Program-made: the position numbers and the translations under genes
Origin: an uncultured Caryophanales bacterium
GTDB lineage: Bacteria > Bacillota_I > Bacilli_A > RF39 > UBA660
Length of the DNA stretch: 51,184 bases
Direction: 5' to 3'
Assembly: GCA_946628005.1 (NCBI GenBank)
Contig: CAMOWA010000008.1
Location: 1-51,184, forward strand
Shown: positions 15,135 to 23,509 of the stretch, in pieces
Layout of the letters: each line of letters opens with the position of its first letter
Numbering within the stretch: the stretch's first letter is position 1
Notes under the pieces: generated by a model
Database searches by the model: none
Seen by the model: the letters and a program-made list of their open reading frames with translations, nothing else
Told to the model about the DNA's origin: nothing

Positions 15135-15395
15135 TATTATTCTTCAAATCCTTATAAGGAAATATTTAAAAATATTTTGTTTTTTTCAATAATATTTGTA
15201 TTATTTATAATGTTTTTATTTATTAATTTTAGTTTTTCAAAATCATTTTGCTATATAAATAGTATTCCGTTTGATTTAACTATTTCGATAGTGAGTATTG
15301 GTTTTGGATATGAAATAACATTGGTACCAACTTGTATAGAAATTGGTTTTATAGGTTATTCTATATCTAAATTGATGAATATTGTTGAAAAATAA
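15132..15395 (+). CDS. Small two-helix membrane protein
   Basis: An 87-residue protein preceded by GAGGTG eight bases before the ATG. One strongly hydrophobic segment covers residues about 15-35 (LFFSIIFVLFIMFLFINF) and a second, weaker one about 48-76, so it is probably inserted in the cytoplasmic membrane. No family is recognised. It is divergent from the tandem-HTH regulator and shares its initiation sequence, which suggests joint regulation; holin-like, antiholin-like or toxin roles are all possible. Confidence 0.5.
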   Translation: MYYSSNPYKEIFKNILFFSIIFVLFIMFLFINFSFSKSFCYINSIPFDLTISIVSIGFGYEITLVPTCIEIGFIGYSISKLMNIVEK

Positions 15396-15520
15396 CTGAT
15401 TTTATGATATTCTTTAATTGTTAGAAGTTATTTCTAACATTGAACCATTTTACTTTATCTTTCATATTCCTTCGGTTATGTTAGATAAAGAATAATAGCC
15501 TTTTATAAGGCTATTTAAAT
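15396..15520 (+). terminator. Cluster of three hairpins
   Basis: TTAGAA/TTCTAA (15421-15437), CTTTATCT/AGATAAAG (15453-15490) and AATAGCC/GGCTATT (15494-15515) follow each other between the membrane protein and the next gene. None has a long T tract, so this may be a weak terminator or a 5' leader structure for the gene at 15566. Confidence 0.4.
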
Positions 15521-15565
15521 AGGATAAAAGTATTATATATAATACTTGATAATAAAGGTGAGATT

Positions 15566-16027
15566 ATGAAACAGGATTATATTGATTTAATAAATAAAAT
15601 CAAACAAAAACAACAAGATAGAGAAGAACAAAAAGGTTTAAATGAAAATGCTAAAAAGTTAATTAATGCTATTTTAAGTGAACCTCTAAATGATATGATA
15701 AAAGAAGAAAATGAAAAGAAAGCATTAGATAATGTTATTTATATGAAAGAATATAAAAAAGAAGATGTTGTTTTTGGTGTAGTATGCATTAAAAAAGACA
15801 TTATTAAAAATATCGATTTAGGTGAAAAATATGAAATGTACTATGAAAATGAAACAGTATATGATTCATATATTATAATGATTGATAAAGAAAATGAACT
15901 AGATCATATAATGTTTAAAAGAACTGAAAAGAAAAAAGAAGGATTAGAGTATGCTGAATCTCTATCTAGTATTATAGAAGAAAATAATCTAGATTATATT
16001 GTAAAATTTATTAGTGAATCAATATAA
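15566..16027 (+). CDS. Hypothetical soluble protein
   Basis: A 153-residue protein with AGGTGAG before the ATG. Residues 1-30 form a Gln/Lys/Glu-rich helix; the remainder has alternating hydrophobic strands (DVVFGVVCI, DSYIIMIDK) with helices, suggesting a small alpha/beta domain. There is no signal peptide. It stands alone between hairpins on both sides, so it is probably monocistronic. No family recognised. Confidence 0.5.
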   Translation: MKQDYIDLINKIKQKQQDREEQKGLNENAKKLINAILSEPLNDMIKEENEKKALDNVIYMKEYKKEDVVFGVVCIKKDIIKNIDLGEKYEMYYENETVYDSYIIMIDKENELDHIMFKRTEKKKEGLEYAESLSSIIEENNLDYIVKFISESI

Positions 16028-16080
16028 AATTATTTGCAATCAGTAAATAGATTTGATATAATTGGAATGTAAAAATTAAA

Positions 16081-16120
16081 AGGTAGTAAAGTTTTGAGAA
16101 ATTTTACTACCTTATTTTTT
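16081..16120 (+). terminator. Intrinsic terminator
   Basis: AGGTAGTAAA pairs with TTTACTACCT across a 12-base loop and is followed by a TTATTTTTTT tract. Confidence 0.9.
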
Positions 16121-16145
16121 TATGAGAATGGAAAGGGCTGTTGTA

Positions 16146-16412
16146 ATGAGAAAGTATATTACAATAGAAACAAATTATGGCATGTTACATTCTAATTTAA
16201 AAAGGGTAATGGATAGAAAAAATATATCAATAAATATGATGAGCAAGCTCACGGGAATTAAGTATGATGTAATAAAAAGGCATTATTATAATGAAACTTT
16301 TCAGGCAGATTATAATACTTTAGCTAAATTTTGTTATGTTTTAGGGTGTAAGATTGAAGATATTTTAGTGTATGAGTGTACTGACGGAAAACAAGAAAAA
16401 CAAAGGGCTTAG
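16146..16412 (+). CDS. Cro/CI-type HTH regulator
   Basis: An 88-residue protein (start ATG 16146, behind AAAGGG). Residues about 12-75 are a compact helix-turn-helix domain of the YdaS/Cro type: LKRVMDRKNISINMMSKLTGIKYDVIKRHYYNE is its core, and YNTLAKFCYVLGCKIEDILVY is the typical closing helix. It is followed by a short polar tail. Such single-domain regulators in ICEs usually set the balance between integrated and excised states. It lies upstream of two promoters and short leader ORFs that could be its targets. Confidence 0.75.
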   Translation: MRKYITIETNYGMLHSNLKRVMDRKNISINMMSKLTGIKYDVIKRHYYNETFQADYNTLAKFCYVLGCKIEDILVYECTDGKQEKQRA

Positions 16413-16485
16413 AAGCTTTCGTGATATTTATAATTTAGATTATAAATAGATTATAAAATGGTTTTATAAAGGAGCATTTTAGGGC

Positions 16486-16514
16486 TTGATTTTCGATATG
16501 TCAAGGGCTATAAT
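16486..16514 (+). promoter_or_regulatory. Promoter P1 of the leader region
   Basis: TTGATT at 16486-16491, a 17-base spacer and TATAAT at 16509-16514 (a second TATAAT begins at 16518). It would transcribe the two short ORFs and the gene at 16806. Confidence 0.7.
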
Positions 16515-16551
16515 GTGTATAATGAGTGATAACTCTAAAGAAAGGACAACA

Positions 16552-16587
16552 ATGCTACAAATGTTCGTTCCTTTAAAAAGGAATTGA
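16552..16587 (+). CDS. Leader ORF 1, 11 residues
   Basis: ATG 16552, seven bases after AAAGG, encodes MLQMFVPLKRN and ends in a TGA that overlaps the -35 box of promoter P2. Its codons for VPLKRN form a perfect hairpin, TTCCTTT/AAAGGAA (16568-16583). The good site and the structure suggest a translated regulatory leader, but it is very short and could be chance. Confidence 0.35.
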   Translation: MLQMFVPLKRN

Positions 16588-16612
16588 CATTGATATTTCA
16601 GGGTGCTAGTAT
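16584..16612 (+). promoter_or_regulatory. Promoter P2 with overlapping inverted repeat
   Basis: A consensus TTGACA (16584-16589), a 17-base spacer and TAGTAT (16607-16612). The -10 box is part of an inverted repeat, CTAGTATAGAAACCAA with TTGGT and TTTCTATA...CTAG (16606-16656), that ends at an AGGAGG site. It could be an operator at DNA level or an RNA hairpin at the 5' end of the transcript. Confidence 0.65.
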
Positions 16613-16669
16613 AGAAACCAACAAAATGAATTTGGTGATTTTCTATACTTTACTAGGAGGTTGTTGTCT

Positions 16670-16747
16670 ATGGTGTTATTATTCATTAATCAATTTATTC
16701 CTTATATTAGATTTGATGTGCATGTATTTGTTTATAATGTAAGTTAG
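16670..16747 (+). CDS. Leader ORF 2, 25 residues
   Basis: ATG 16670 lies nine bases after a perfect AGGAGG. It encodes a hydrophobic 25-residue peptide (MVLLFINQFIPYIRF... ending FVYNVS) and its stop is immediately followed by the first base of a terminator stem. That layout is what transcription or translation attenuation systems use: ribosome position in the leader decides whether the terminator forms. It could also be a tiny membrane peptide acting on its own. Confidence 0.45.
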   Translation: MVLLFINQFIPYIRFDVHVFVYNVS

Positions 16748-16790
16748 GAGAATTATTGACTTTTTATGTCTGTAATTCTCTTTTCTTTAT
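16748..16790 (+). terminator. Attenuator-like terminator before the 16806 gene
   Basis: GAGAATTA pairs with TAATTCTC over a 17-base loop, followed by TTTTCTTT. It lies between leader ORF 2 and the RBS of the next gene, so readthrough is required for that gene to be expressed from P1 or P2. Confidence 0.75.
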
Positions 16791-16805
16791 TTAGGGGGAG
16801 GTATT

Positions 16806-17270
16806 ATGAGAAGAAGAAAAAGTATTTATTTGAGTAGTAATGTTGCAAATCAATATCCAACAGAAACATTAAAAAATATTATCTTTGATGTAGTTGATAT
16901 TGTAGATAGTTTTATATTAGACTTTGGCGAAGAAGAAAATATTGATTCGTCATCAATATGCAAATATGAAGAAAAATTAGGAAGTTTTCAAAGAGTTACA
17001 TCATCAAAAGTCGAAGCAATATGTTTAAACAAAATTAAAGATGACGAAAAGAAAAAAGAATTTATTCTTAAATATGGACTAGCACTAGAAAATCTAAATG
17101 AAATGGAAAAAAAGGTATTTGTTGCTACTTTTATAGACGGACTTACAAATAATGTAATAATAAAAACACTAGGACTTAACTCTGAACTACTTACCACGAT
17201 TAGAAAAAGTGCCATTATAAGATTCAGCTTAAAAATGGGACTAAATAAATTTATACATTTATATCAATAG
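16806..17270 (+). CDS. Sigma region 4/ArpU-like regulator
   Basis: A 154-residue protein behind GGGGGAGG. The C-terminal third (from LNEMEKKVFVATFIDGLTN through IKTLGL to IRKSAIIRFS) has the spacing of a sigma region 4-type helix-turn-helix and resembles late regulators of the ArpU kind from phages and ICEs. The N-terminal part carries an acidic helix and no recognised fold. It sits behind an attenuator-like leader and in front of the surface protein and conjugation genes, so it may be the activator of transfer. The family call rests on the C-terminal pattern only. Confidence 0.55.
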   Translation: MRRRKSIYLSSNVANQYPTETLKNIIFDVVDIVDSFILDFGEEENIDSSSICKYEEKLGSFQRVTSSKVEAICLNKIKDDEKKKEFILKYGLALENLNEMEKKVFVATFIDGLTNNVIIKTLGLNSELLTTIRKSAIIRFSLKMGLNKFIHLYQ

Positions 17271-17301
17271 GACTATCAGCAGTATCGATGGTCTTTTTTT
17301 T
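17271..17301 (+). terminator. Terminator after the 16806 gene
   Basis: GACTATC pairs with GATGGTC (one G-T pair) and is followed by eight T residues. Confidence 0.8.
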
Positions 17302-17362
17302 ATGTGTTTTTTTGAGTTTATAGGGACCTCATATAAAAAACTAGCATGAAAGGAGGGAGAAT

Positions 17363-17482
17363 ATGCTATATAAAATACTAAAAATTCCTTAAAAATGCAA
17401 AAAACTGAAAATTGCCCTTGCAAAATTTAATATTTTGCGAGATAAATAGTATAACAGATTTTATTATCTTGCTATTTATATG
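17363..17482 (+). promoter_or_regulatory. Leader with 9-codon ORF and hairpins
   Basis: AAAGGAGGG precedes ATG 17363, which opens a 9-codon ORF (MLYKILKIP) ending at TAA 17392. After it come the hairpins GCAAAAT/ATTTTGC (near 17421-17439) and ATAAATAG/CTATTTAT (near 17443-17479), just before the RBS of the lipoprotein-like gene. A strong site on a tiny ORF followed by competing hairpins suggests translational or transcriptional attenuation of the surface-protein and transfer operon. Confidence 0.4.
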
Positions 17483-17497
17483 AGGAGGGACAATAAT

Positions 17498-18229
17498 ATG
17501 AAGAAAAAAAATATATGTATTGCTATTTGTATATTAATATTTATGGGTGCTTGTGTATGCATTTATAATAATTATTCTAAAAAAGAAGTTAATTCATCAA
17601 ACGAAGAATTAATTGATAATAAGGAAGATGTTATTATAAATAAAGATGAAGAACAAACACAAGATAATAAGGTTGATGAAAAGGAAAAACAGGAAAAACA
17701 AGAAACAACAGAAACTAATGATGAAAAGAAATCAGATTTAGTTCAACCTAAAGAAGAATCAAGTAATCAAACAAGTAATAAAAAAGAAAATATACATGTA
17801 GAAGAACAAATACATAATGAAAATATTTATAAGGAAGAAAATACAAATACACAAATTATTGAGGAAACAAAACACGAAGAACAAACTGTTCAACCTGAGG
17901 TTGTAGATAATTCAGTAGATACAAATTCGTTAGATTATAACGAACATAGAGGTAGAATAGATTGTTATAGTTCTGATGAATGTATGAATATTTCTTTACC
18001 TATGCAATTTAAATTTAAAAAATCTATTACAAATTCACAATATATAACAGTAATGTCTAAGAGTGGAAATGTTTTAGGATATTTCATTGAATATATGTTT
18101 AAAGAAAACACTTATTCAAGTAGTGAAGAATGTGAGAATATAGGTAGAGAGATAAAACAAACATTATCAGACAAAGTTACAAGCTATCAATGTAATGGTA
18201 GCACACTTAAAATTTATACAAGTTATTAG
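17498..18229 (+). CDS. Lipoprotein-like surface protein with charged stalk
   Basis: A 243-residue protein starting at ATG 17498 behind GAGGAGGG. Residues 1-25 are a signal or membrane anchor (KKKNICIAICILIFMGACVCIY); the Cys in MGAC could be a lipidation site, though the box is not canonical. Residues about 35-150 are low-complexity, rich in Glu, Lys, Thr, Gln and Asn, as expected of an extended stalk. The last 80 residues (from HRGRIDCYSSDECM to the end) form a small globular domain with four cysteines. It precedes the adhesin and may act at the cell surface during mating. No family recognised. Confidence 0.6.
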   Translation: MKKKNICIAICILIFMGACVCIYNNYSKKEVNSSNEELIDNKEDVIINKDEEQTQDNKVDEKEKQEKQETTETNDEKKSDLVQPKEESSNQTSNKKENIHVEEQIHNENIYKEENTNTQIIEETKHEEQTVQPEVVDNSVDTNSLDYNEHRGRIDCYSSDECMNISLPMQFKFKKSITNSQYITVMSKSGNVLGYFIEYMFKENTYSSSEECENIGREIKQTLSDKVTSYQCNGSTLKIYTSY

Positions 18230-18254
18230 GAACATTAGGTTGTTCCTTTTTTTA
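18228..18254 (+). terminator. Partial terminator between surface genes
   Basis: AGGAACA pairs with TGTTCCT, followed by seven T residues; the stem begins inside the stop codon of the upstream gene. It may lower transcription into the adhesin and transfer operon. Confidence 0.75.
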
Positions 18255-18266
18255 TGGGAGGAAAAA

Positions 18267-20993
18267 ATGAAAAGATTAAGAAAGGTATTATTTGCACTCT
18301 CAATGATATTTATGTTTGGATTAGGAATGGGAAGTGCAAAAGCAAGTGTTGACGATACATGGCTTGATCGAGATAGATTTGATGGTGTATATGAAGTTAT
18401 TAATACTCAAAATAATACTTATTTATTTAAAGCAAATAGGTTTTTAATGAACGGTATTACAGCATACTGCATCGATCCAGGTGTCGCAATCAATACTGAT
18501 ATTTATTCTTCAACAGAGGATTGGAGTATAGCCAATTTATCTAATGAAGTAAAACAAAAAGTAAGATTATATGCTTACTATGGATATGATTATCCAGGTC
18601 ATCAAAGTAGATATTATTATATGGCATCGCAAGAGTTAATTTGGGAAACTATAACAGGTAGAGATACTTATTGGGTTACTGACAATTATTATGATGCTCC
18701 AAGAATTAATATTGAAAATGAGAAAAACGAAATAATTAATTTAGTTAATAATCACTATGTAACTCCATCATTTGATGATACTACATTAGAAGTAAATATG
18801 GGTGATGAAATAACTATAACAGATAACAACGGTGTTTTAAACAACTATGAAATATATAGTAGTAGTTTAAATGGTGTAGAGATTAATGGAAACACATTAA
18901 AAATTAAATCAAATAATACATCAGGAGAAAATGAAATACAATTTATAAAGAAAAATTTTGATAATAAGGTTACATTAATTTACTATAATGGAGATAATCA
19001 AAAAATGGCAAGTTCTGGTATGTTAGATCCAGTTATTGCTAATGTAACAATTAAAACTACTGCTGGAACTATCACAGGGAATAAACTTGATATTAAAACA
19101 GGAAGTATACCACAAGGAGATGCTACTTTAAATGGTGCTAAATATGGTATTTATAATTCAAATAATGAACTTGTAGATACATTAGTAATTGGTACTAATA
19201 ATACAAGTAAAACATTACCTTATGGTACTTATACTGTAAAAGAATTAGAAGCAAGTAAGGGTTATATTTTATCAGATAAGGTAGAAACCGTTACTATTAA
19301 CTCTAATAATCAAAATCCAACTATTGATTTATATGAAAAAGTTATATCAAATAAATATGAATTTCATAAAATTCTTACATCAGATTTAACTAGTATAATT
19401 AAAGCAGAAAAGAATATTAAATTTGATGTATATTTAAAATCAAACAACCAATTATTTACATCATTTACAACAGACGAAAATGGTAAAGCATCAATTGAAT
19501 TACCTTATGGAACTTATGTAGTAAAACAAGTTAATTCTACAAAGAATTATAGAAAAGTAAAAGACTTTGAAATAGTAGTTAATAAAGATAGTAATGAAGA
19601 AAAAAGTATGCTTTTAACAGATAATGAAATTACTGCTAAATTAAAAGTAATTAAAATAGATGCTGATACTGGAAATGTTGTAAAAAGAGCAAATATTAAA
19701 TTCAAAATTAAAAGTTTAGATACAAATGAATATGTGTGTCAAACTATATCATATCCAAATACTGTAGAAGTATGTGAATATGAAACAGATGAAAATGGTG
19801 AGTTTATAACTCCATATCCATTACATAGTGGAAAATATACTTTAGAGGAAGTAGATCAAAAGATTGATGGATATTTATGGAATAAAGAAAGTAAACCATT
19901 TGAAATAGGAGAAAATTCAAAATTAATTACTGATGATAATGGAATCTTATTTGAAGTAAATTTTGATAACAAAGAGGTAAAAGGTAAAGTTAATATTACT
20001 AAAACTGGAGAAGAAATGGTAATTGAAGATGGTTCTTATCATTATGAAAAAACTAATATTGATAATGTATCTTACGGGCTATTTGCAAATGAAGATATAA
20101 AATCAACAGACGGAACAGAGATATATAAGAAAAATGATTTAATTGGTACATATAAAATTAAAAATGGAAAATTAAGTATAAATGATTTATATTTAGGTAA
20201 ATATTACCTAGTAGAAAAAACAACAGATAAAAATCATGTGTTAGATACTACTAAACATTATTTTACTATTAAATATAAAGACCAATATACTCCTGTTGTA
20301 TCAGTAGATTTATCTTTTGAAAATAGTTTAAAGAAAGGTACTATTGAATTTACTAAAACAGACCTTGTTAATGGTGATGTTATACCTAATACTGAAATAA
20401 AAATATTTACTGATAAAAATGAAGAAATATTTAAAGGAATTACTGATGAAAACGGTAAAGTAATTATCGATAATCTAAAAATTGGTAAATATTACATCAT
20501 TGAAACAGAGGCATCTACTGGTTATGTAATTACTGACGAAATTGTTTATTTTGAAATAAAAGAAAATGGAGAAATTGTAAAAGCTGAAATGAAAAATAAA
20601 CAAATAACTGGTACAGTTGAAATTACAAAACAAGATATATCTACAAGTGAACCATTACCTAATACATTAATTGAAGTGTATAACGAAAATGATGAATTAG
20701 TTTATAGTGGTAGAACTGATAATGAAGGTAAAATTACTATTGAAGATTTAAAATATGGAAAATACTACTTTATAGAAAAGGAAGCACCAGAAGGATACAC
20801 ACTTAATAATGAAAAAATGTATTTTGAAATATTAGAAGATGGTGAAATAGTTAAAGCAACTATGGTAGATGAAAAAGAAGTAATCGAAGTACCAAATACT
20901 TTAGCTAATATTGATTCAATTATAATACCTATTGGAATTATTGCTATTGGTGGACTATTATTTATCTTATCTAAAAGAAAGGAAAATAAATAA
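18267..20993 (+). CDS. Thioester-domain, SpaA-repeat adhesin with sortase signal
   Basis: A 908-residue cell-wall protein; ATG 18267 has GGGAGG upstream. Residues 1-26 are a signal peptide (cut near AKA-S). An N-terminal thioester domain has AYCIDPG with Cys68 and ASQELIW with Gln122, the pair that forms an internal thioester for covalent attachment to targets. Next are about six SpaA/Cna-B-like repeats marked by E-box phrases (VKELEASKGY, IETEASTGY, IEKEAPEGY). The C-terminus is VPNTL, a hydrophobic span and KRKENK, a sortase substrate with a non-canonical motif. It probably promotes mating-pair contact, and the element's own sortase may anchor it. Its stop overlaps the next start (operon). 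Confidence 0.9.
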   Translation: MKRLRKVLFALSMIFMFGLGMGSAKASVDDTWLDRDRFDGVYEVINTQNNTYLFKANRFLMNGITAYCIDPGVAINTDIYSSTEDWSIANLSNEVKQKVRLYAYYGYDYPGHQSRYYYMASQELIWETITGRDTYWVTDNYYDAPRINIENEKNEIINLVNNHYVTPSFDDTTLEVNMGDEITITDNNGVLNNYEIYSSSLNGVEINGNTLKIKSNNTSGENEIQFIKKNFDNKVTLIYYNGDNQKMASSGMLDPVIANVTIKTTAGTITGNKLDIKTGSIPQGDATLNGAKYGIYNSNNELVDTLVIGTNNTSKTLPYGTYTVKELEASKGYILSDKVETVTINSNNQNPTIDLYEKVISNKYEFHKILTSDLTSIIKAEKNIKFDVYLKSNNQLFTSFTTDENGKASIELPYGTYVVKQVNSTKNYRKVKDFEIVVNKDSNEEKSMLLTDNEITAKLKVIKIDADTGNVVKRANIKFKIKSLDTNEYVCQTISYPNTVEVCEYETDENGEFITPYPLHSGKYTLEEVDQKIDGYLWNKESKPFEIGENSKLITDDNGILFEVNFDNKEVKGKVNITKTGEEMVIEDGSYHYEKTNIDNVSYGLFANEDIKSTDGTEIYKKNDLIGTYKIKNGKLSINDLYLGKYYLVEKTTDKNHVLDTTKHYFTIKYKDQYTPVVSVDLSFENSLKKGTIEFTKTDLVNGDVIPNTEIKIFTDKNEEIFKGITDENGKVIIDNLKIGKYYIIETEASTGYVITDEIVYFEIKENGEIVKAEMKNKQITGTVEITKQDISTSEPLPNTLIEVYNENDELVYSGRTDNEGKITIEDLKYGKYYFIEKEAPEGYTLNNEKMYFEILEDGEIVKATMVDEKEVIEVPNTLANIDSIIIPIGIIAIGGLLFILSKRKENK

Positions 20994-21739
20994 TGTCTAC
21001 AAGAGGCGCAATAGGTTTTATAAAAAATAAACAATATAAAGTTTCATACAATCATTGGGATAGTTATCTTGAAGGCAAAGGAGTAGAAGTTGTAAACTTT
21101 ATAAAGAATAATAGTGTAGAAAGATTAAATGAAATATTTGATAATATGATTATGGTAAACCAAACTGATATACCAACAGAAAAAGAAAGAAAAGAAATTC
21201 TTAAATTTTGGAAAAACAATAATATTAAAAATGAATGGGATCCAAAACATTTTGGAAGTGGAACAGCAGATTGGTACTATTATTTAAGTGTTACTAATGG
21301 TTATCCAGAATATTATAATAAAGGTTTAAGATATATGACCGATGATAAAGAATTTATTAATGATACATTATTTTGTGAGTTTGCATATTTAATAGATTTA
21401 GATGAGAATAAATTACATATTCTTAGTAATGATAAAGAATGCTCATTTGATTTTGATAAGATACCTGATAATTGGATAGAAATTGGTAAAATACAACTTA
21501 GTAATGATTGTAAAGATAAATTCATGAACTTAATATATGATAAAAACGAACAAGAACAAAAAGACATATATGAAAGCATGGGTATAACAAAATATATAGA
21601 TGAAAAATTAAAATTAGATAGATATGATTATTATGCTCAAGAAAAAGTTTATAACAGTGTGCTAGAACACATTGATGAAATTGAATTTGAAGACATAATA
21701 GATGAATATACTAAAAATCTTGAAATGGAAAATATATAA
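20993..21739 (+). CDS. Conserved mobile-element protein of unknown function
   Basis: A 248-residue soluble protein whose ATG overlaps the adhesin stop. It begins MSTRGAIGFIKN, followed by YKVSYNHWDSYLEGKG; proteins that open this way (STRG-IGF, then YNH-DSY) occur in phages and ICEs, but I know no function. The middle part holds SGTADWYYYL and FCEFAYLIDLDENKLHIL; the end is acidic (ENI). No signal peptide. It lies at the head of the SSB and small-protein block that precedes the secretion genes, so an accessory role in the recipient or in DNA processing is possible. Confidence 0.6.
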   Translation: MSTRGAIGFIKNKQYKVSYNHWDSYLEGKGVEVVNFIKNNSVERLNEIFDNMIMVNQTDIPTEKERKEILKFWKNNNIKNEWDPKHFGSGTADWYYYLSVTNGYPEYYNKGLRYMTDDKEFINDTLFCEFAYLIDLDENKLHILSNDKECSFDFDKIPDNWIEIGKIQLSNDCKDKFMNLIYDKNEQEQKDIYESMGITKYIDEKLKLDRYDYYAQEKVYNSVLEHIDEIEFEDIIDEYTKNLEMENI

Positions 21740-21760
21740 ATTTAGAAGTGGAGGAAATAT

Positions 21761-22489
21761 ATGAGAAATTTATGTACATTTTGTGGTAAAGTGGTTGAAA
21801 AACCAGAATTAAAAGAAGATGAAGAAGGGAAGAAAGTTGCTTTAGTTAGACTTTCTCTTCCTAGAACAATAAATGGAAAGGAATCAGAGGAATTTATAGA
21901 ATTTACAGCAAGAAATAAAATGGCAGAAAACATAGTTCAAATTGTTAATAAAGATGATGTGCTTGCTGTTAGAGGAACTATAATTACTAATTCAGTTGAT
22001 ATAATGGGAACTAATATAAATAAATTAGAAGTTGTCCCTAAGCAAATATCTTATTTGGATAAGGAAAAAGTTACTGATGATATTTATATATCATCTGCAA
22101 TATTAATTGGAAGATTAGTAACAACACCTGAATTAATGGAAACAGAAAGTGGCAAATCAGTTACCAATATAACACTAGCTGTTCCTAAGGAAGAAAAAAA
22201 CGAAGAAGGTGTCTATGAAACAGATTTTATAAATGTTTCTGCTTGGAATGGCTCTGCTAAAACAGTATCAGAGTATTGTAGAAAAGGTGATTTAATTGCA
22301 ATCACAGGTTCATTTTATTCTAAGAAAAACGAGTATAAAGATATTGAGTATGATACACTAAATATTAGTGCTAATAAGATTTCATTCTTATCTACAAAAA
22401 GATATGATGAAGAACCAGAAAAAGAAGAGAAAACAACAAAAAACAAAAAAACTAAAGATAAAAAAGAATCAGAAATTGAGGTATCATAA
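21761..22489 (+). CDS. Single-stranded DNA-binding protein with two OB folds
   Basis: A 242-residue protein behind GGAGG. Two tandem SSB-type OB domains are seen: residues about 3-95 (CTFCGKVVEKPELK, ending in an NKLEVV strand) and about 105-212 (SSAILIGRLVTTPELMETESGKSV, DFINVSAWNGSAKTV). A charged linker rich in Lys and Glu follows, ending in EIEVS in place of the classic DDDIPF tail of chromosomal SSB. Ordinary bacterial SSBs have one OB fold per chain, so this is a duplication. It probably coats the transferred strand in donor or recipient. It overlaps the next gene by one base. Confidence 0.85.
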   Translation: MRNLCTFCGKVVEKPELKEDEEGKKVALVRLSLPRTINGKESEEFIEFTARNKMAENIVQIVNKDDVLAVRGTIITNSVDIMGTNINKLEVVPKQISYLDKEKVTDDIYISSAILIGRLVTTPELMETESGKSVTNITLAVPKEEKNEEGVYETDFINVSAWNGSAKTVSEYCRKGDLIAITGSFYSKKNEYKDIEYDTLNISANKISFLSTKRYDEEPEKEEKTTKNKKTKDKKESEIEVS

Positions 22490-23073
22490 TGTTTGATAAA
22501 GATAAAACATACAAATTAAAGGACTTATTAAATAATTATGGTATGCTTAATATTGAATTTAAATATTATGGTAATAACAATAAAGGTGATTTGATATTAT
22601 ATATGAAAACGGGTACTGACAAAGTATCCGTTTTTACATCTTTAGATAATAAAGGTAAGTATGACTATCTAAAGTTAAATGAAGAAGAGGCTTTAGAAGT
22701 TGATTTTAAATTTGATAAGGAGGTCGATGAGGTGGATTTGGATATTGCTGTTTTAGTTTTAAGAACTAGTGATGTTAATATACCTTCTGCAAGATATTCT
22801 ATAGAAACATTAGATAAACTAACAAAAGAACAAGATCAGGAATTTAGAAATAATTTAGATGGACTAGAAGATGGTATTTGTTATTCAATAGTTGATAACA
22901 ATACTGCTATGACTTTATATGATGGTGTTTATATTTTTGGAACAGGTGGATTTGTAAATGACTTAATTAATAACAAATTACCAAACGAAAAGAACAAGCT
23001 AAAAAAACAAAATCTACAACTTATTCTTGATTACTATAGGAATAACGAAAAGGAGGCATCTTATGGGTTATAG
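22489..23073 (+). CDS. Hypothetical protein
   Basis: A 194-residue soluble, acidic protein whose ATG overlaps the SSB stop (TAATG). Residues 1-80 look like a beta-rich unit (LNIEFKYYG, GDLILYMKTG, KVSVFTSLD); the C-terminal half contains GICYSIVDNNTAMTLYDGVYIFG and a Lys/Gln helix. No signal peptide, membrane segment or known family. The next gene starts inside its 3' end, so the two are translationally coupled. Confidence 0.55.
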   Translation: MFDKDKTYKLKDLLNNYGMLNIEFKYYGNNNKGDLILYMKTGTDKVSVFTSLDNKGKYDYLKLNEEEALEVDFKFDKEVDEVDLDIAVLVLRTSDVNIPSARYSIETLDKLTKEQDQEFRNNLDGLEDGICYSIVDNNTAMTLYDGVYIFGTGGFVNDLINNKLPNEKNKLKKQNLQLILDYYRNNEKEASYGL

Positions 23074-23509
23074 GTCAGATGTTAGAATTGTAACATCAAA
23101 AAAAGGTTTTAAGAAATTAAATGACTATGTTAAAAATTATTTAAAAGATAAAAATGAAGATTATAATTTATTGGAACATTTGGATTTTAAAGTTGAAAAT
23201 AGTTATGAAAAATACTTTGGTTGGAATGGTATAAAATGGTATGACGGTTGTGAAGGATATGAAGAAGTTACTGCTATTGTAGAAGGACTCAGTAAATTAG
23301 CCGAAGATGATTATTCATATCGTTTCGCTCGTATTGGAGAAAGTTATGACGATTATGAAACCTATTCTTATGAATCTGAACGTGAAGAAGAACAAGATTT
23401 AGAGTATCCAAGTTTTATAAGAGAATTTGATGATGAATATACTGCAAGCTTTATAAATCAAATGGATGAAAAAAATAATCTTAATCAGGTTTGTGAGGTG
23501 TCTGTATGA
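23063..23509 (+). CDS. Conserved mobile-element protein (MGYRSDV type)
   Basis: A 148-residue acidic protein; ATG 23063 has AAGGAGG at good distance and lies inside the end of the previous gene. It opens with MGYRSDVRIVTSKKG, an N-terminus shared by a group of unassigned phage and ICE proteins. A YDGCEGYEEVTAIVEGL segment and a very acidic YESEREEEQDLE stretch follow. Length and charge suggest a DNA-mimic or protein-binding role such as anti-restriction, but no evidence shows it. It overlaps the DUF2958 gene by four bases. Confidence 0.6.
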   Translation: MGYRSDVRIVTSKKGFKKLNDYVKNYLKDKNEDYNLLEHLDFKVENSYEKYFGWNGIKWYDGCEGYEEVTAIVEGLSKLAEDDYSYRFARIGESYDDYETYSYESEREEEQDLEYPSFIREFDDEYTASFINQMDEKNNLNQVCEVSV

